NCBI RefSeq assembly: GCF_018364065.1 | Contig: NZ_JAGZMO010000006.1 | Location: forward strand, 1-64,000 | Direction: 5' to 3' | DNA length: 64,000 bases | From: Veillonella sp. | GTDB lineage: Bacteria > Bacillota > Negativicutes > Veillonellales > Veillonellaceae | Shown: positions 1 through 9,940 of the stretch, one piece after another | Layout of the letters: each line of letters starts with the position of its first letter | How positions within the stretch are numbered: the stretch's first letter is position 1 | The notes under the pieces: model-generated | Told to the model about the DNA's origin: nothing | Seen by the model: the letters and a program-made list of their open reading frames with translations, nothing else | Databases searched by the model: none | Translations under genes and position numbers: made by a program

Positions 1-52
1 TGTTAAGCACGCCGCCAGCGTTCGTCCTGAGCCAGGATCAAACTCTCCAAGA
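1..52 (-). rRNA. 16S ribosomal RNA, 5' end (partial)
   Basis: The reverse complement reads through the universal 16S 5' sequence AGAGTTTGATCCTGGCTCAG (plus positions about 27-46) followed by GACGAACGCTGGCGGCGTGC. Only about 50 nt lie inside the window; the gene continues leftwards. The exact mature 5' end is uncertain by a few bases. Confidence 0.97.
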
Positions 53-190
53 TATCTTGAAGCTATTTGATAGCTCATTTAATTTGTTGTCCCGGATTTT
101 CATCCGGTAGAATTTATTTGGTTGGTTTCAACGTTGTTGAAACCCGCACTCTGGCATATGTTCATTTCGTTAAAAATGATTACCTTACAT

Positions 191-209
191 TGTTCAGTTT
201 TCAAAGATC
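191..209 (-). promoter_or_regulatory. boxA-like antitermination site in the 16S leader
   Basis: On the minus strand the leader contains GATCTTTGAAAACTGAACA, the motif usually seen a short way upstream of 16S genes in Firmicutes, where Nus factors assemble for rRNA antitermination. The function is inferred from this resemblance and from position. Confidence 0.5.
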
Positions 210-253
210 TGTACTTCAGTTTTACGCTTGCGCGTCTTACTGACGACTTTGTT

Positions 254-283
254 ATTATAACAAAGTGTTTTGTACTGTGTCAA
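254..283 (-). promoter_or_regulatory. rRNA promoter, proximal
   Basis: TTGACA (278-283), an 18-bp spacer and TATAAT (254-259) on the minus strand, a full-consensus sigma-A promoter. The stretch after the -10, AACAAAGTCG, nearly matches that after the distal promoter (AATCAAGTCG). Confidence 0.88.
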
Positions 284-371
284 CTACTTTTTAAGAACTT
301 TTGTTAAAAACTTTTTTAAGTCCTTTTTCGTTGACTCCGCATCACCGCACCTCAGTAACGGCGACTTGATT

Positions 372-400
372 ATTATATCGAAATCGTAATTTTGCGTCAA
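372..400 (-). promoter_or_regulatory. rRNA promoter, distal
   Basis: TTGACG (395-400), a 17-bp spacer and TATAAT (372-377) on the minus strand. With the proximal promoter it forms the tandem pair typical of rrn operons. Confidence 0.88.
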
Positions 401-427
401 CCCCTTTTTTAATTTTTTTTACTTTTT

Positions 428-467
428 TGAAAAACAAAACAGACTGCCCCACTGAGACAGTCTGTTT
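428..467 (-). terminator. Rho-independent terminator of the abgT-pepT operon
   Basis: A 10-bp perfect stem (AAACAGACTG / CAGTCTGTTT, 437-467) with an 11-nt loop is followed on the minus strand by TTTTGTTTTT. It lies about 125 nt beyond the pepT stop codon. Confidence 0.88.
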
Positions 468-481
468 ACGTGCAATTTCAC

Positions 482-592
482 TCGCACAAAGCTTACCTTA
501 ATACCTTTCCTCGTATACGTCCTATAGCCCCATAAGTCTATCGTCATATGCGTCTATCCTTATATGCATCTATAGGTCATATACTATATCCC
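482..592 (-). repeat. Degenerate short tandem repeats between pepT stop and terminator
   Basis: Minus-strand sequence consists of recurring TATAG / GCATAT / GTATA words at intervals of about 10-16 bp, such as ATAGATGCATATAAGGATAG and GACGCATATGACGATAG. It fills the whole interval from the pepT stop codon to the terminator. It is one instance of a pattern seen at several 3' ends in this window. Confidence 0.55.
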
Positions 593-1855
593 CTATACTC
601 CTTCATATACCATGTTAATGAGTGTCATGGTCATTTCATAGGATTTCTGGAAGGATGGAACCGGCATAAATTCATATGGTGAATGGAAGTTGAGCGCACC
701 GGTAAAATAGTTTGGTGTCAAAATGCCCTGAGTAGAAATGTAGGAGCCGTCGGTACCGCCGCGCATAGCGATAACTTTCGGTGTAATGCCCAAAGACTTC
801 ATAGCATCTTCCAAGTAGTCGATGGCTTTCTTATTATCTTCTGTAATGGCATCGGCAATGTTACCGTACGTGTCACTCATTTCATAAGTAATTTTCGCAC
901 GTGGTTCTTGTTGTTGTAACTTCTTAACATTTTCCACGATGAGCGCTTTTTTCGCTTCATACTTCGTCTTGTCATGATCGCGAATGTTTAATTCCACTAC
1001 TGCATTGGATTGATTGGATTTAATCGCCTGGCACCAGATGTAACCTTCTTTGCCTTCAGTACATTCCGGCGTTTCCTGGCGATTGAACATATTTACAAAG
1101 TCTACCGCCAATAAGGTTGGATTGACCATAACGCCTTTTGCACTCATTGGATGTGCGCTCACGCCTTGAATCGTTACAAAGGCGCTGCCGGCGTTAAATG
1201 TTTCGTACACCAATTCACCTAAGGCGCAGGAGTCAATTGTATAGGCGAAGTCTACGGGGAATCTGTCGTATTCCATATTTTTAGAACCGAAGAGGCCCAC
1301 TTCTTCATCCGGTACAAAGGCTACGTAAATATCCCCATGATAAATAGACGGATTGTCTGCCAAGGTTTGTAAGGCGGTCATAATATTGGCAATGGCGGAT
1401 TTATTATCTGCCCCTAATACGCTGGTACCGTCAGTTACAACTAAGTCTTGACCTACGTAGTCCAGCAATTCCGGATGTTCGCTTACCTTCATTACGATAG
1501 ACTGTGTTTCATTAAGTACAATGTCTTTGCCGTCGTAAGCACTTACCACTCTCGGATGAACTTGTGGCGATAAGTTAACGTCCACTGTATCCACATGCGC
1601 ACAGAAACCGAGAGCCGGGATTTTCTTAGTGCTCCCTTCCGGTACACGAGCCGGTAATTTACCGGTCAATACGCAGTGGTCGCTAATATGTAAATCTACC
1701 AAGCCCAAGCCTTCACATTCTTCTTTTAAAAGGCGCGCCATATCCCACTGGCCTTCCGTACTTGGAACGGCGGTACCGCCATTGGATTTACTTTGGGACG
1801 GAATCTGGATATATCTAAAAAAACGTTCTACTAATTCTTTACTCTTATCTTGCAT
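593..1855 (-). CDS. pepT: Peptidase T (tripeptide aminopeptidase)
   Basis: M20B-family zinc exopeptidase that removes the N-terminal residue from tripeptides in the cytoplasm. Visible metal-site motifs are AHVDTVD, GADNKSAIA with the bridging Asp, PDEEVG with the catalytic Glu pair, IDSC, and a C-terminal HSPYEFMP. At 420 aa it has the usual PepT length. I start it at the ATG at 1855 because GGAGG lies seven bases upstream; an in-frame ATG 15 nt further out overlaps that ribosome site. It follows the AbgT-type transporter by about 15 nt and is cotranscribed with it. In the E. coli abg operon the transporter is paired with M20 amidases, so the peptidase may act on the imported compound, but this is inference. 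Confidence 0.93.
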   Translation of the reverse strand: MQDKSKELVERFFRYIQIPSQSKSNGGTAVPSTEGQWDMARLLKEECEGLGLVDLHISDHCVLTGKLPARVPEGSTKKIPALGFCAHVDTVDVNLSPQVHPRVVSAYDGKDIVLNETQSIVMKVSEHPELLDYVGQDLVVTDGTSVLGADNKSAIANIMTALQTLADNPSIYHGDIYVAFVPDEEVGLFGSKNMEYDRFPVDFAYTIDSCALGELVYETFNAGSAFVTIQGVSAHPMSAKGVMVNPTLLAVDFVNMFNRQETPECTEGKEGYIWCQAIKSNQSNAVVELNIRDHDKTKYEAKKALIVENVKKLQQQEPRAKITYEMSDTYGNIADAITEDNKKAIDYLEDAMKSLGITPKVIAMRGGTDGSYISTQGILTPNYFTGALNFHSPYEFMPVPSFQKSYEMTMTLINMVYEGV

Positions 1856-1870
1856 AATAACCTCCATCAC

Positions 1871-3445
1871 TTAAAACATTTGACGTGGATATACGAAGTC
1901 TGCCTGGAATCCCAATGGAATATTGAACCACCAGAAGAGATACAATACGATAGTCAAAATAATCAGTAAGCCGATTGTATGTGGCAACATCAAGCTACTC
2001 AATGTACCGACACCGGTCTTTTTATAATATTTCTGACAGTAAATGATGATGAGCGGATAGAACGCGAACATTGGTGTACAAACGTTAACCGCGGAGTCAC
2101 TAATACGGAACGCAGCCTGTGTAAGTTCAGGCGCAATCCCTACAGACATAAGCATTGGCACGAAAATTGGAGCCAAGATGGACCATTTTGCCGATGCGGA
2201 GGTAATGAGTAAGTTCAAAATACCTACAAACACGATAATGCCGAATACGGTAACTTGAGGTGGCAAAGCCAGGGATTTCAAGAATTCCGCACCTGCTACG
2301 GCGATTAAAGCACCAAGGTTAGACGCACCGAATGCGTACATAAACTGTGCTGCGAAGAAATAGAATACAATTAGCTGTACCAGTGTATGGGTAATTTCTT
2401 CCATGGATTTTGTAAGATCTTTTGTCGTTTTAAAATTACCGCTCAACACGCCATACACAATGCCCGGTACGGCACTGAATAAGAAGATGAGGGATACGAT
2501 AGACTGCATAACCGGCGCTTTAAAGCTGGCTACGTTGCCGGCAGGATCGCGCCATAAGGAATCTTCAGGCATCAAAGTAAGCACAAGGCCCACAACCATG
2601 AGTACGAATACTAAGGATGCAATGTAGAATGCGCGATTTTCTTTACCTGTAATTTCACCCAATGTGTTTTCCGATACATCTACATCAGGATCGATTGGAC
2701 AGGCGCGTTGGCACCAAGGTTCTGTAATTTTTTCAGTAATCCACCAGCACACAGCAATGACAGGGAATGTGGCTGCGAACATAAAGAAATAGTTACAAAG
2801 TACGTTTACTTCGTACGATGGATCGATTAACTGCGCCGCCATTTGCGTGAAGCCCTGGATAACAGGGTCAATGGCTGATGGCGTATAGTTTGCCGCAAAA
2901 GCACCGGCGATACCGGCGAAAGATGCTGCCACACCGGCCAACGGATGTTTACCGGATGCATAGAATAAATAGGCCGCTACAGGAATAATGATCATATATC
3001 CGCTATCCGGCGCCAGATGGCTGAGCATCCCTACAACAATAACGATTGGTGTAATTAAGAACTTAGGTGTTACCATTAACACTTTTTTAAGACCCGTAGC
3101 AATGTAGCCGGACCCCTGTGCAATCCCGATACCCAGGGTAGCTACGATTACCATGCCTACCGGTGGGAACCCGGCAAAGTTGGTAACCATTTTAGTTAAC
3201 AACGTAACCAGTGATTTCCCGGACAACATATTGGTAATTTCAATTTCCTTACCTGTTGTAGGATGAATGTATCCGAAATGAATATTTGAAAAAATAGCTG
3301 ACACAACGCATGTAATAACGAATGCAGCAATGAAGAGCATTGTAATATCAGGAATCTTATTCCCCATTCGCTCAATCCAGCCGAGAAAACCGCCAACCGG
3401 TTGCAGCTCGACTTGATTACCTGTACTTGGCTGTTGATTTGACAT
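1871..3445 (-). CDS. AbgT-family transporter (p-aminobenzoyl-glutamate type)
   Basis: A 524-aa inner membrane protein with about 12 or more hydrophobic segments. It has the AbgT-family hallmark near the C-terminus (SDSAVNVCTPMFAFYPLI) and SAKWSILAPIFVPM before it. Known members import p-aminobenzoyl-glutamate, a folate breakdown product; some homologues instead export sulfonamides, so the substrate is not certain. The start has a strong ribosome site (AGGGAGGCGAC) and is preceded by a leader of about 300 nt from a good promoter at 3758-3786. pepT follows directly. Confidence 0.88.
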   Translation of the reverse strand: MSNQQPSTGNQVELQPVGGFLGWIERMGNKIPDITMLFIAAFVITCVVSAIFSNIHFGYIHPTTGKEIEITNMLSGKSLVTLLTKMVTNFAGFPPVGMVIVATLGIGIAQGSGYIATGLKKVLMVTPKFLITPIVIVVGMLSHLAPDSGYMIIIPVAAYLFYASGKHPLAGVAASFAGIAGAFAANYTPSAIDPVIQGFTQMAAQLIDPSYEVNVLCNYFFMFAATFPVIAVCWWITEKITEPWCQRACPIDPDVDVSENTLGEITGKENRAFYIASLVFVLMVVGLVLTLMPEDSLWRDPAGNVASFKAPVMQSIVSLIFLFSAVPGIVYGVLSGNFKTTKDLTKSMEEITHTLVQLIVFYFFAAQFMYAFGASNLGALIAVAGAEFLKSLALPPQVTVFGIIVFVGILNLLITSASAKWSILAPIFVPMLMSVGIAPELTQAAFRISDSAVNVCTPMFAFYPLIIIYCQKYYKKTGVGTLSSLMLPHTIGLLIILTIVLYLFWWFNIPLGFQADFVYPRQMF

Positions 3446-3750
3446 AATGTCGCCTCCCTAATACAAATTCTTTCCCCATTTGCTTTACAAAGGCCTCTTC
3501 TTGTTCTTCCGGGTCCTCTTCGCAAAACAAACTGTAACTATTACATTAAGAATCATCTGCTTTATTTTACAGCCACCTCCCTATTAACTAGGGTTATTAT
3601 CGTACTTATACTTCCCTGGAGGGCACGTCCTCCTTCTACATTCGATTCCCTTTCAGTACTTTTCCCCTGTACTTTATCAACAAAGCGCAATCATTGTTTA
3701 ACGTCTTTTATCAAAGTTTTCAATACTTATAGCACTTTATTGAATATATT
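3446..3750 (-). promoter_or_regulatory. Long structured 5' leader of the abgT-pepT operon
   Basis: About 300 nt separate the predicted transcription start from the abgT ATG. On the minus strand the leader has a GGAGG-acgtgc-CCTCC-type hairpin (about 3617-3634), a CCCTA-gttaa-TAGGG hairpin (about 3580-3595) and an AGTAC...AGTACT pair. There is also an unsupported short reading frame (a peptide of about 23 aa) after a stray GGGAGG. I see no intrinsic terminator and no riboswitch consensus that I can name. Whether it is regulatory is inference from length and structure. Confidence 0.35.
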
Positions 3751-3757
3751 TAGTCTA

Positions 3758-3786
3758 ATCATAGCCTCCCTGTTGATAATTGTCAA
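3758..3786 (-). promoter_or_regulatory. Promoter of abgT-pepT
   Basis: TTGACA (3781-3786), a 17-bp spacer and TATGAT (3758-3763) on the minus strand, close to sigma-A consensus. Confidence 0.75.
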
Positions 3787-3961
3787 AGCATATTATGTTT
3801 TATCATAAGAAAAAAATGTTATTACTGATAAACAAATGTTTACTTGAAAAATATATATAAAGAATACAAATAAGAGCTACCAATACAGAAAATAAGTTAA
3901 AGCCAAAAATAATCAATGCGAAATAAAGCAGTAACCTACACATACAAATGAGTGCGTCAAA

Positions 3962-4000
3962 TAAAAAAACAGACCGCCCTAGGTTAAGGCAATCTGTTTT
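3962..4000 (-). terminator. Terminator of the MFS gene
   Basis: On the minus strand AAAACAGA-TTGCC pairs with GGCGG-TCTGTTTT (two G-T pairs) around a short loop, followed by a T run. The plus strand also ends in TTTT. Confidence 0.82.
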
Positions 4001-4008
4001 CACTATAA

Positions 4009-4121
4009 TTTTATATGCTTTTATATGCTTTTATGTACTTTTATATACTTTTATGTACTTTTATATGCGTTTATATATTTTTATTGTTCTTTTATGTATT
4101 GTTATGTACTGTTATATGCTA
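4009..4121 (-). repeat. About twelve 10-bp tandem repeats (AAGTACATAA type) after the MFS stop codon
   Basis: Read on the plus strand, near-identical decamers TTTTATATGC, TTTTATATGC, TTTTATGTAC, TTTTATATAC, TTTTATGTAC, TTTTATATGC follow each other in exact period 10. More diverged units continue up to the stop codon at 4122. The array occupies the entire space between stop codon and terminator. The 14-mer AACAGTACATAACA at its coding-side end recurs in the secF 3' region (about 5497-5513). Confidence 0.9.
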
Positions 4122-5330
4122 TTACGCTGCTCGTTTGTAAAAGCGTTTTACGTAAAAATGGTAAATGAGCAGTCCCATAATGGCAATGACGGTGTTCATC
4201 TGATACATAGTCTGGAAGCCTACCCAATCGATGATCAAGCTCAAGATAGCGGATCCCAAGCCTACGCCAATGTCCAAAGACAGGAAATATGTTGCATTTG
4301 CCGTACCGGCCCGTTCTGCCAGAGCGGCCTGCACGCCTAAGGTTTGAAAGGCCGGACTGATGGCCCCATAGCCCAAACCGATAATCGGAGCGGACGCAAT
4401 GATCCACATAGGTGTGGTGGCAAAACTTAGGATAGCAATACCGATGCTGTATAAAATAAAGCCCGGATATATTACCGTGTTCGCCCCCAAGTGGTCAAAG
4501 GCGCGTCCAATCCACGGACGGGTCGCTACAATAATCAAGGCAAAGACAACGAAGAAAATGCTGGCCATGGAGCCCTGACCCATGCCGGTCATCATAATCG
4601 GCACAAACACCAATACGCCGGAATAGCTGAAGCTGATAAACACACCGATAATAGCCCAAGGCAATGTGGTGCGTTCAATAAAGCGGTCAAAATTCCAAGG
4701 ACGTTTTTTCTCTAAGCGCGGTAAAGCCAATGAATCATCGAGACGCTTGCGGTTGGCTGTATAGAAACTTAAGAGCGCACAAAAACTGAGGAAGATAAAG
4801 TACGCATTTTTATCCCACAGGTCTAAAATCGTCAAGCCCAGGAATGGACCAATAACCATGGCCACATTTACGAATACAGAAAAGTAACCGATCCCTTCCC
4901 CTTTACGATGTTTCGGCAATACCAACACGGCTACGGCCGCTACCGCCGTCGTTCCGATAGCGAATACCATACCGTGCAATAAGCGCAGCAGGAATATGAG
5001 GTCCATGGAGCTGGTAAAGTAAAAAGCAATCATGATGAGCAGGAATATCCCCGTCGTAGAAAGCAGCACTTTCCGTTTGTCGAAACCGTCGATAATTTCA
5101 CCGGCAAAAGGACGGCAAAGAATGGTGCCGATCTGGAAGTAGGTCATGGCCATACCGGCCTGGAACGCCGTGCCTCCATAGGCCGCCGTAATAATAAGTG
5201 GTAAGCCGGCAATCAGAATATATTGACTCATGTAGAACAGACAGCTGCTCAGGCCGCAGCCGAGAAACTCCGCGGACCAGATTTTATTTGAATCGCCGTT
5301 CTGTTCTGCTGTTATTGATGTATCGTTCAT
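4122..5330 (-). CDS. MFS transporter
   Basis: A 402-aa protein with about 12 hydrophobic segments and the major facilitator motif A between segments 2 and 3 (GEIIDGFDKRKVLL), with a second copy in the C-terminal half (GRAFDHLGANTVI). These show a two-domain MFS permease of the drug/sugar efflux type. The substrate cannot be told from sequence. It stands alone with its own terminator. The start has GAAAGGAGACG a few bases upstream. The 10-bp repeat array begins immediately after its stop codon. Confidence 0.85.
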   Translation of the reverse strand: MNDTSITAEQNGDSNKIWSAEFLGCGLSSCLFYMSQYILIAGLPLIITAAYGGTAFQAGMAMTYFQIGTILCRPFAGEIIDGFDKRKVLLSTTGIFLLIMIAFYFTSSMDLIFLLRLLHGMVFAIGTTAVAAVAVLVLPKHRKGEGIGYFSVFVNVAMVIGPFLGLTILDLWDKNAYFIFLSFCALLSFYTANRKRLDDSLALPRLEKKRPWNFDRFIERTTLPWAIIGVFISFSYSGVLVFVPIMMTGMGQGSMASIFFVVFALIIVATRPWIGRAFDHLGANTVIYPGFILYSIGIAILSFATTPMWIIASAPIIGLGYGAISPAFQTLGVQAALAERAGTANATYFLSLDIGVGLGSAILSLIIDWVGFQTMYQMNTVIAIMGLLIYHFYVKRFYKRAA

Positions 5331-5466
5331 AATAGCGTCTCCTTTCTCTGTATATTTTATAACTCATAGACACAATCATGGCAATAGATTCTGACTTATA
5401 GATTTTCTATATCATTTATTACATATTTTCATTGAATGCCCTGCCTTCAATTTTATAGACTTATAA

Positions 5467-5503
5467 AAACAAAAACACAGCAGCCTCGAAAGACTACTGT
5501 GTT
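5467..5503 (-). terminator. Terminator of the tgt-yajC-secDF unit
   Basis: ACACAGTAG pairs with CTGCTGTGT (5475-5502) and is followed on the minus strand by TTTTTGTTTTT. It lies about 70 nt past the secF stop. Confidence 0.85.
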
Positions 5504-5572
5504 ATGTACTGTTTTATCATATGGCGCAATCGTTCCTACAAACGACGTTAACCAATTTAAACGTTGGCCCTA

Positions 5573-6472
5573 TTACGCTTTAACTGCATTACGCATATCT
5601 TTTTTGTTGCGGCTTTTCCAAATGGACCACAAGGATGTAGCCACGCAGATGGAAGAGTACGCACCACTTACGAAGCCGATGATCATGCAAAGAGCGAAGT
5701 TCTTTGTGGTGTCACCGCCGAAGAAGTACAGGGAGCAGCACGCAAACATTACAGTGAGCAATGTGTAGCAGCTACGGTGAATACTCTGCGCAATACTTGC
5801 ATTCGCAAGGTCCGCAAATGTATCTGTACGTTTGTGCGTATGAGTGTTTTCACGAATACGGTCGAAGATAACTACCGATTCGTTCATTGAGTAACCTACT
5901 ACCGTCAAAATCGCCGCCAAGAAGGAGGAGTCGATTTCCAACTGGAAGAAGGAGAATACGCCAAGTACCATGATAAGGTCATGGAAAATCGCCGCCAAGG
6001 AAGACAAGGCAACCTTGTATTCGAAGCGGTACGAAATGTACGCCGCCAAAGCGAGGAACGCTACGGCCAAGTTAATCAACGCATGTTGTGTTACTTCGGA
6101 ACCGATAACGGCACCTACAGATTCCACACGTTTAACTTCGTTCGGGCCGATGTTTTTGCTTAAGCTGTCAACAATGGCCTTGCTTTCATTCGCATCCAAG
6201 TTACGAGTACGAATGATGATATCGCTTTCATTGGAAGCGGTATCCTGGTTGGATTCCTGAATAATCGCACCTTCCAAGCCGAACTGTTTCAAGTCATCAC
6301 GAACTTGAGCCACTTCCACATGTTGTTGGAAGCGCACTTCGACGATGGTACCGCCTGTGAAGTCGATACCGAAGTTGAAACCTTTCACGAAGATGGACAC
6401 GAGGCTGCAGATTACAAGGATGGATGAAATGGTGAACCACCAGCGATGGTGTTTAATTACATCGAATCTCAT
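5573..6472 (-). CDS. secF: Protein translocase subunit SecF
   Basis: A 299-aa inner membrane protein that works with SecD to use the proton motive force in late steps of Sec export. The N-terminus has one membrane segment (residues about 13-30) followed by the family signature FNFGIDFTGGTIVEVRF. The C-terminal half has five membrane segments with the conserved GYSMNESVVIFDRIREN. The start overlaps the end of secD by 4 bp (ATGA), so translation is probably coupled. The 3' region shares a short repeat motif with the MFS gene. Confidence 0.96.
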   Translation of the reverse strand: MRFDVIKHHRWWFTISSILVICSLVSIFVKGFNFGIDFTGGTIVEVRFQQHVEVAQVRDDLKQFGLEGAIIQESNQDTASNESDIIIRTRNLDANESKAIVDSLSKNIGPNEVKRVESVGAVIGSEVTQHALINLAVAFLALAAYISYRFEYKVALSSLAAIFHDLIMVLGVFSFFQLEIDSSFLAAILTVVGYSMNESVVIFDRIRENTHTHKRTDTFADLANASIAQSIHRSCYTLLTVMFACCSLYFFGGDTTKNFALCMIIGFVSGAYSSICVATSLWSIWKSRNKKDMRNAVKA

Positions 6473-7734
6473 TTCTTAGCCCCTCCCTTCCGGTAAAGAT
6501 CCATTGTGGCGCTCGGTGAAACATTGGCACCATACCAGAACGGATGGTTTGTAATGTTACATTCAATCAATAAGTGTAACAAGGAACGGCTCATGGTAAT
6601 AGCGGTAAACATACTTACGATAACCCCTAAAGCCAAGGTAATCGCGAAGCCTTTTACCGGACCGGAACCGAGTAAAATCAAGATGATCGCCGTAATCATA
6701 ACGGATGTGTTGGCGTCAAAAATAGTAGCGAACGCACGGCGGAAGCCGGATTCCATGGAAATGCGCAATGTTTTACCATCAAATACTTCTTCTTTGAAGC
6801 GTTCGAAGATAAGGATGTTCGCGTCAACCGCGACGCCCATGGACAAGATAATCCCCGCGATCCCCGGCAAGGTGAGGGTCGCGTTGAGCACCCAAGGTCC
6901 CAGTACCACCAAGAGAATCATTACGTATACTAACAAGGCCATAGTGGCCACGAAGCCGGACAGACGATACAGCACGAGCATGAAGGCAACGATCAAGCCG
7001 ATACCTACCGCAAAGGCTGTAACGGATTTGTCTTTCGAGTCCTGACCTAATGTAGGACCTACTGTACGAACTTCCATAACTTTAACTTTTACAGGAAGCG
7101 CACCGGAACGAAGAAGTACGGCTAAGTTTTTAGCATCTTCCAAAGTACGGCTGCCGGTGATTACCGCTTTACCGCCTGTAATCGCCTGGTTAACTACCGG
7201 ATTGGTCAACTGTTCGCCATCCAGGTAGATACCGATATGACGGCCAATGTTGGCGGCTGTCAATTTCGCAAATTTGTCGGCCCCTTCATCGGTGAATTCC
7301 AAGGCAACTTCAAACTGCTTATTCTGAGTGATTTGTTCTTTTGCGTCTTTTAAATCATTACCGGTTAAATGAACTGTGCCGGATTCGTCACGGAATTCCA
7401 TAACCGCTGTTTTACCGATTGTTTTGATCGCTTCATCAGGATCTTTTACGCCCGGTAATTCGATGATAATACGTTTCTTGCCTTCACGCTGAATGAGTGG
7501 TTCGGTAAGACCCATTTCATTAATACGACGGCTCAAAATCTGAATAACGCGTTCTACCGCATCATCAGTAACTTTGTTATCGCCGCTATCTTCCGCCTCG
7601 AGTACGATGTGAGTACCACCCTGCAAGTCGAGGCCCTGTTTAATTGATTCTGCCAAAGGTCCAATAAAATAAATAAAGACACCAATGATAATGGCAATGG
7701 CAGCCAGGAACTTGGCAACTGCCTTACTGTTCAA
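6469..7734 (-). CDS. secD: Protein translocase subunit SecD
   Basis: A 421-aa membrane protein, partner of SecF. Visible are an N-terminal membrane segment, the signature IKQGLDLQGGTHIVLEAED, a periplasmic P1 domain (residues about 60-230) that is short compared with E. coli but usual in Firmicutes, and a C-terminal five-segment domain with GVAVDANILIFERFKEE. SecD and SecF are separate genes here rather than fused as in Bacillus. It overlaps secF by 4 bp. Confidence 0.96.
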   Translation of the reverse strand: MNSKAVAKFLAAIAIIIGVFIYFIGPLAESIKQGLDLQGGTHIVLEAEDSGDNKVTDDAVERVIQILSRRINEMGLTEPLIQREGKKRIIIELPGVKDPDEAIKTIGKTAVMEFRDESGTVHLTGNDLKDAKEQITQNKQFEVALEFTDEGADKFAKLTAANIGRHIGIYLDGEQLTNPVVNQAITGGKAVITGSRTLEDAKNLAVLLRSGALPVKVKVMEVRTVGPTLGQDSKDKSVTAFAVGIGLIVAFMLVLYRLSGFVATMALLVYVMILLVVLGPWVLNATLTLPGIAGIILSMGVAVDANILIFERFKEEVFDGKTLRISMESGFRRAFATIFDANTSVMITAIILILLGSGPVKGFAITLALGVIVSMFTAITMSRSLLHLLIECNITNHPFWYGANVSPSATMDLYRKGGAKK

Positions 7735-7796
7735 AAGTATTCCCCCTTGTTAAACCGCAGACTGAACATTGATACAATGAAGTCTGCCCATATGGT

Positions 7797-8369
7797 TTAA
7801 AACGTCTTAATTCTACAATCGGTGACAAGTCCACCAAGATGTTTGTCATATGAATTCATCGGCAAGGATTCTTCACTTACCTGTATATCCCAACCCACTC
7901 CGATGCAGCGCGCCTTCGGCACATCTGCCAGGAAGCGATCATAGTAGCCGGCGCCCATACCTAAACGGCCGCACTGTTCATCAAAGGCAACGCCCGGTAC
8001 GAGAATGAGATCCAACTCTGTAGGCTCAATAGTTTCGTAGCCTTCCTTCGGAATGCGGATGTTCAGCACTCCGGTGGTTACGTCATCTAAAGAGGCCAGC
8101 TTAGCCGCAATCATAGTTGTTTTGGTAGTGCAAATCGGTACGTAAACCGACTTGCCCGCCTCGATGGCGTGTTGTATGAGTGCATCTAAGTTAGCCTCTT
8201 TGGGCATCGCCAGATACGCCATAATCGTCTTCGCATTAGTATAAGCGGGCAAGCTTAATATGTTATGAGTTAACGCCTTCGCGCGACGTGTAACGTCCTC
8301 ATCGCACATAGCTTGACGCCTTGCTTTGTAAGCAAGGCGCAGAGTATGTTTATCCATATTATTTGTCAT
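7797..8369 (-). CDS. 5-formyltetrahydrofolate cyclo-ligase
   Basis: A 190-aa cytoplasmic enzyme that converts 5-formyl-THF to 5,10-methenyl-THF using ATP. Family motifs are LAMPKEANLDALI near the middle and the ATP-binding loop RLGMGAGYYDRFLAD near the C-terminus. Its 5' end overlaps the 3' end of yajC by 11 bp, so it belongs to the yajC-secDF transcript. Two ATGs lie close together (8369 and 8357); ribosome sites are weak for both. Confidence 0.93.
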   Translation of the reverse strand: MTNNMDKHTLRLAYKARRQAMCDEDVTRRAKALTHNILSLPAYTNAKTIMAYLAMPKEANLDALIQHAIEAGKSVYVPICTTKTTMIAAKLASLDDVTTGVLNIRIPKEGYETIEPTELDLILVPGVAFDEQCGRLGMGAGYYDRFLADVPKARCIGVGWDIQVSEESLPMNSYDKHLGGLVTDCRIKTF

Positions 8370-8640
8370 TCTTGGTTACTACGGAACCTACGCTGGAACG
8401 AGCAAATTTCATTTGCACTTTTTCCGCCACTTCAAGAATTACATAATCTTCGTGTAATTCAGTGATAGTGCCGTAGATGCCGCCGATTGTAACGATCTTC
8501 TGACCACGTTTCAAATTGTTTAACAATTCGTTTCTAGCCTTTTGTTGTTTCTTTTGAGGACGGTACAAAAGGAAATAGAAAATAACGATCATGAGAAGTA
8601 TCGGCCAACCTGCTTGAACTAACTGACCTAAATCTGCCAT
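8359..8640 (-). CDS. yajC: Preprotein translocase accessory subunit YajC
   Basis: A 93-aa single-pass membrane protein: residues about 13-25 are hydrophobic (GWPILLMIVIFYFLL) and are followed by the family hallmark YRPQKKQQKARNELL and a small soluble domain. YajC associates with SecDF, which lies downstream in the same unit. The ribosome site TTTTGGAGGTGAATGAATA precedes the ATG. Confidence 0.95.
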   Translation of the reverse strand: MADLGQLVQAGWPILLMIVIFYFLLYRPQKKQQKARNELLNNLKRGQKIVTIGGIYGTITELHEDYVILEVAEKVQMKFARSSVGSVVTKNDK

Positions 8641-8676
8641 TATTCATTCACCTCCAAAAAATTTATCTTTCAGCAC

Positions 8677-9816
<1,140 letters not shown>

Positions 9817-9940
9817 TCAAGTAAATATTATAACACACTTTAAATTCTCTACCTAGTTCGTACAGATAATTTATGTAAATTTTACAAATCATCTTCCTCG
9901 ACGAATACACGCAGCTGTGTCTATTATGCAAAAATTACCG

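Noticed and set aside
122..307. Open frame of 61 codons in the rRNA leader
   Set aside because: It lies antisense to the rRNA leader and covers its proximal promoter and boxA; no ribosome site.
3446..3750. THF riboswitch in the abgT leader
   Set aside because: A folate-related gene made it plausible, but I could not match the conserved core of either known THF riboswitch class.
3803..4340. Two open frames across the MFS 3' region
   Set aside because: They run through the 10-bp repeats and the terminator or antisense to the MFS gene; repeat-coded residues only.
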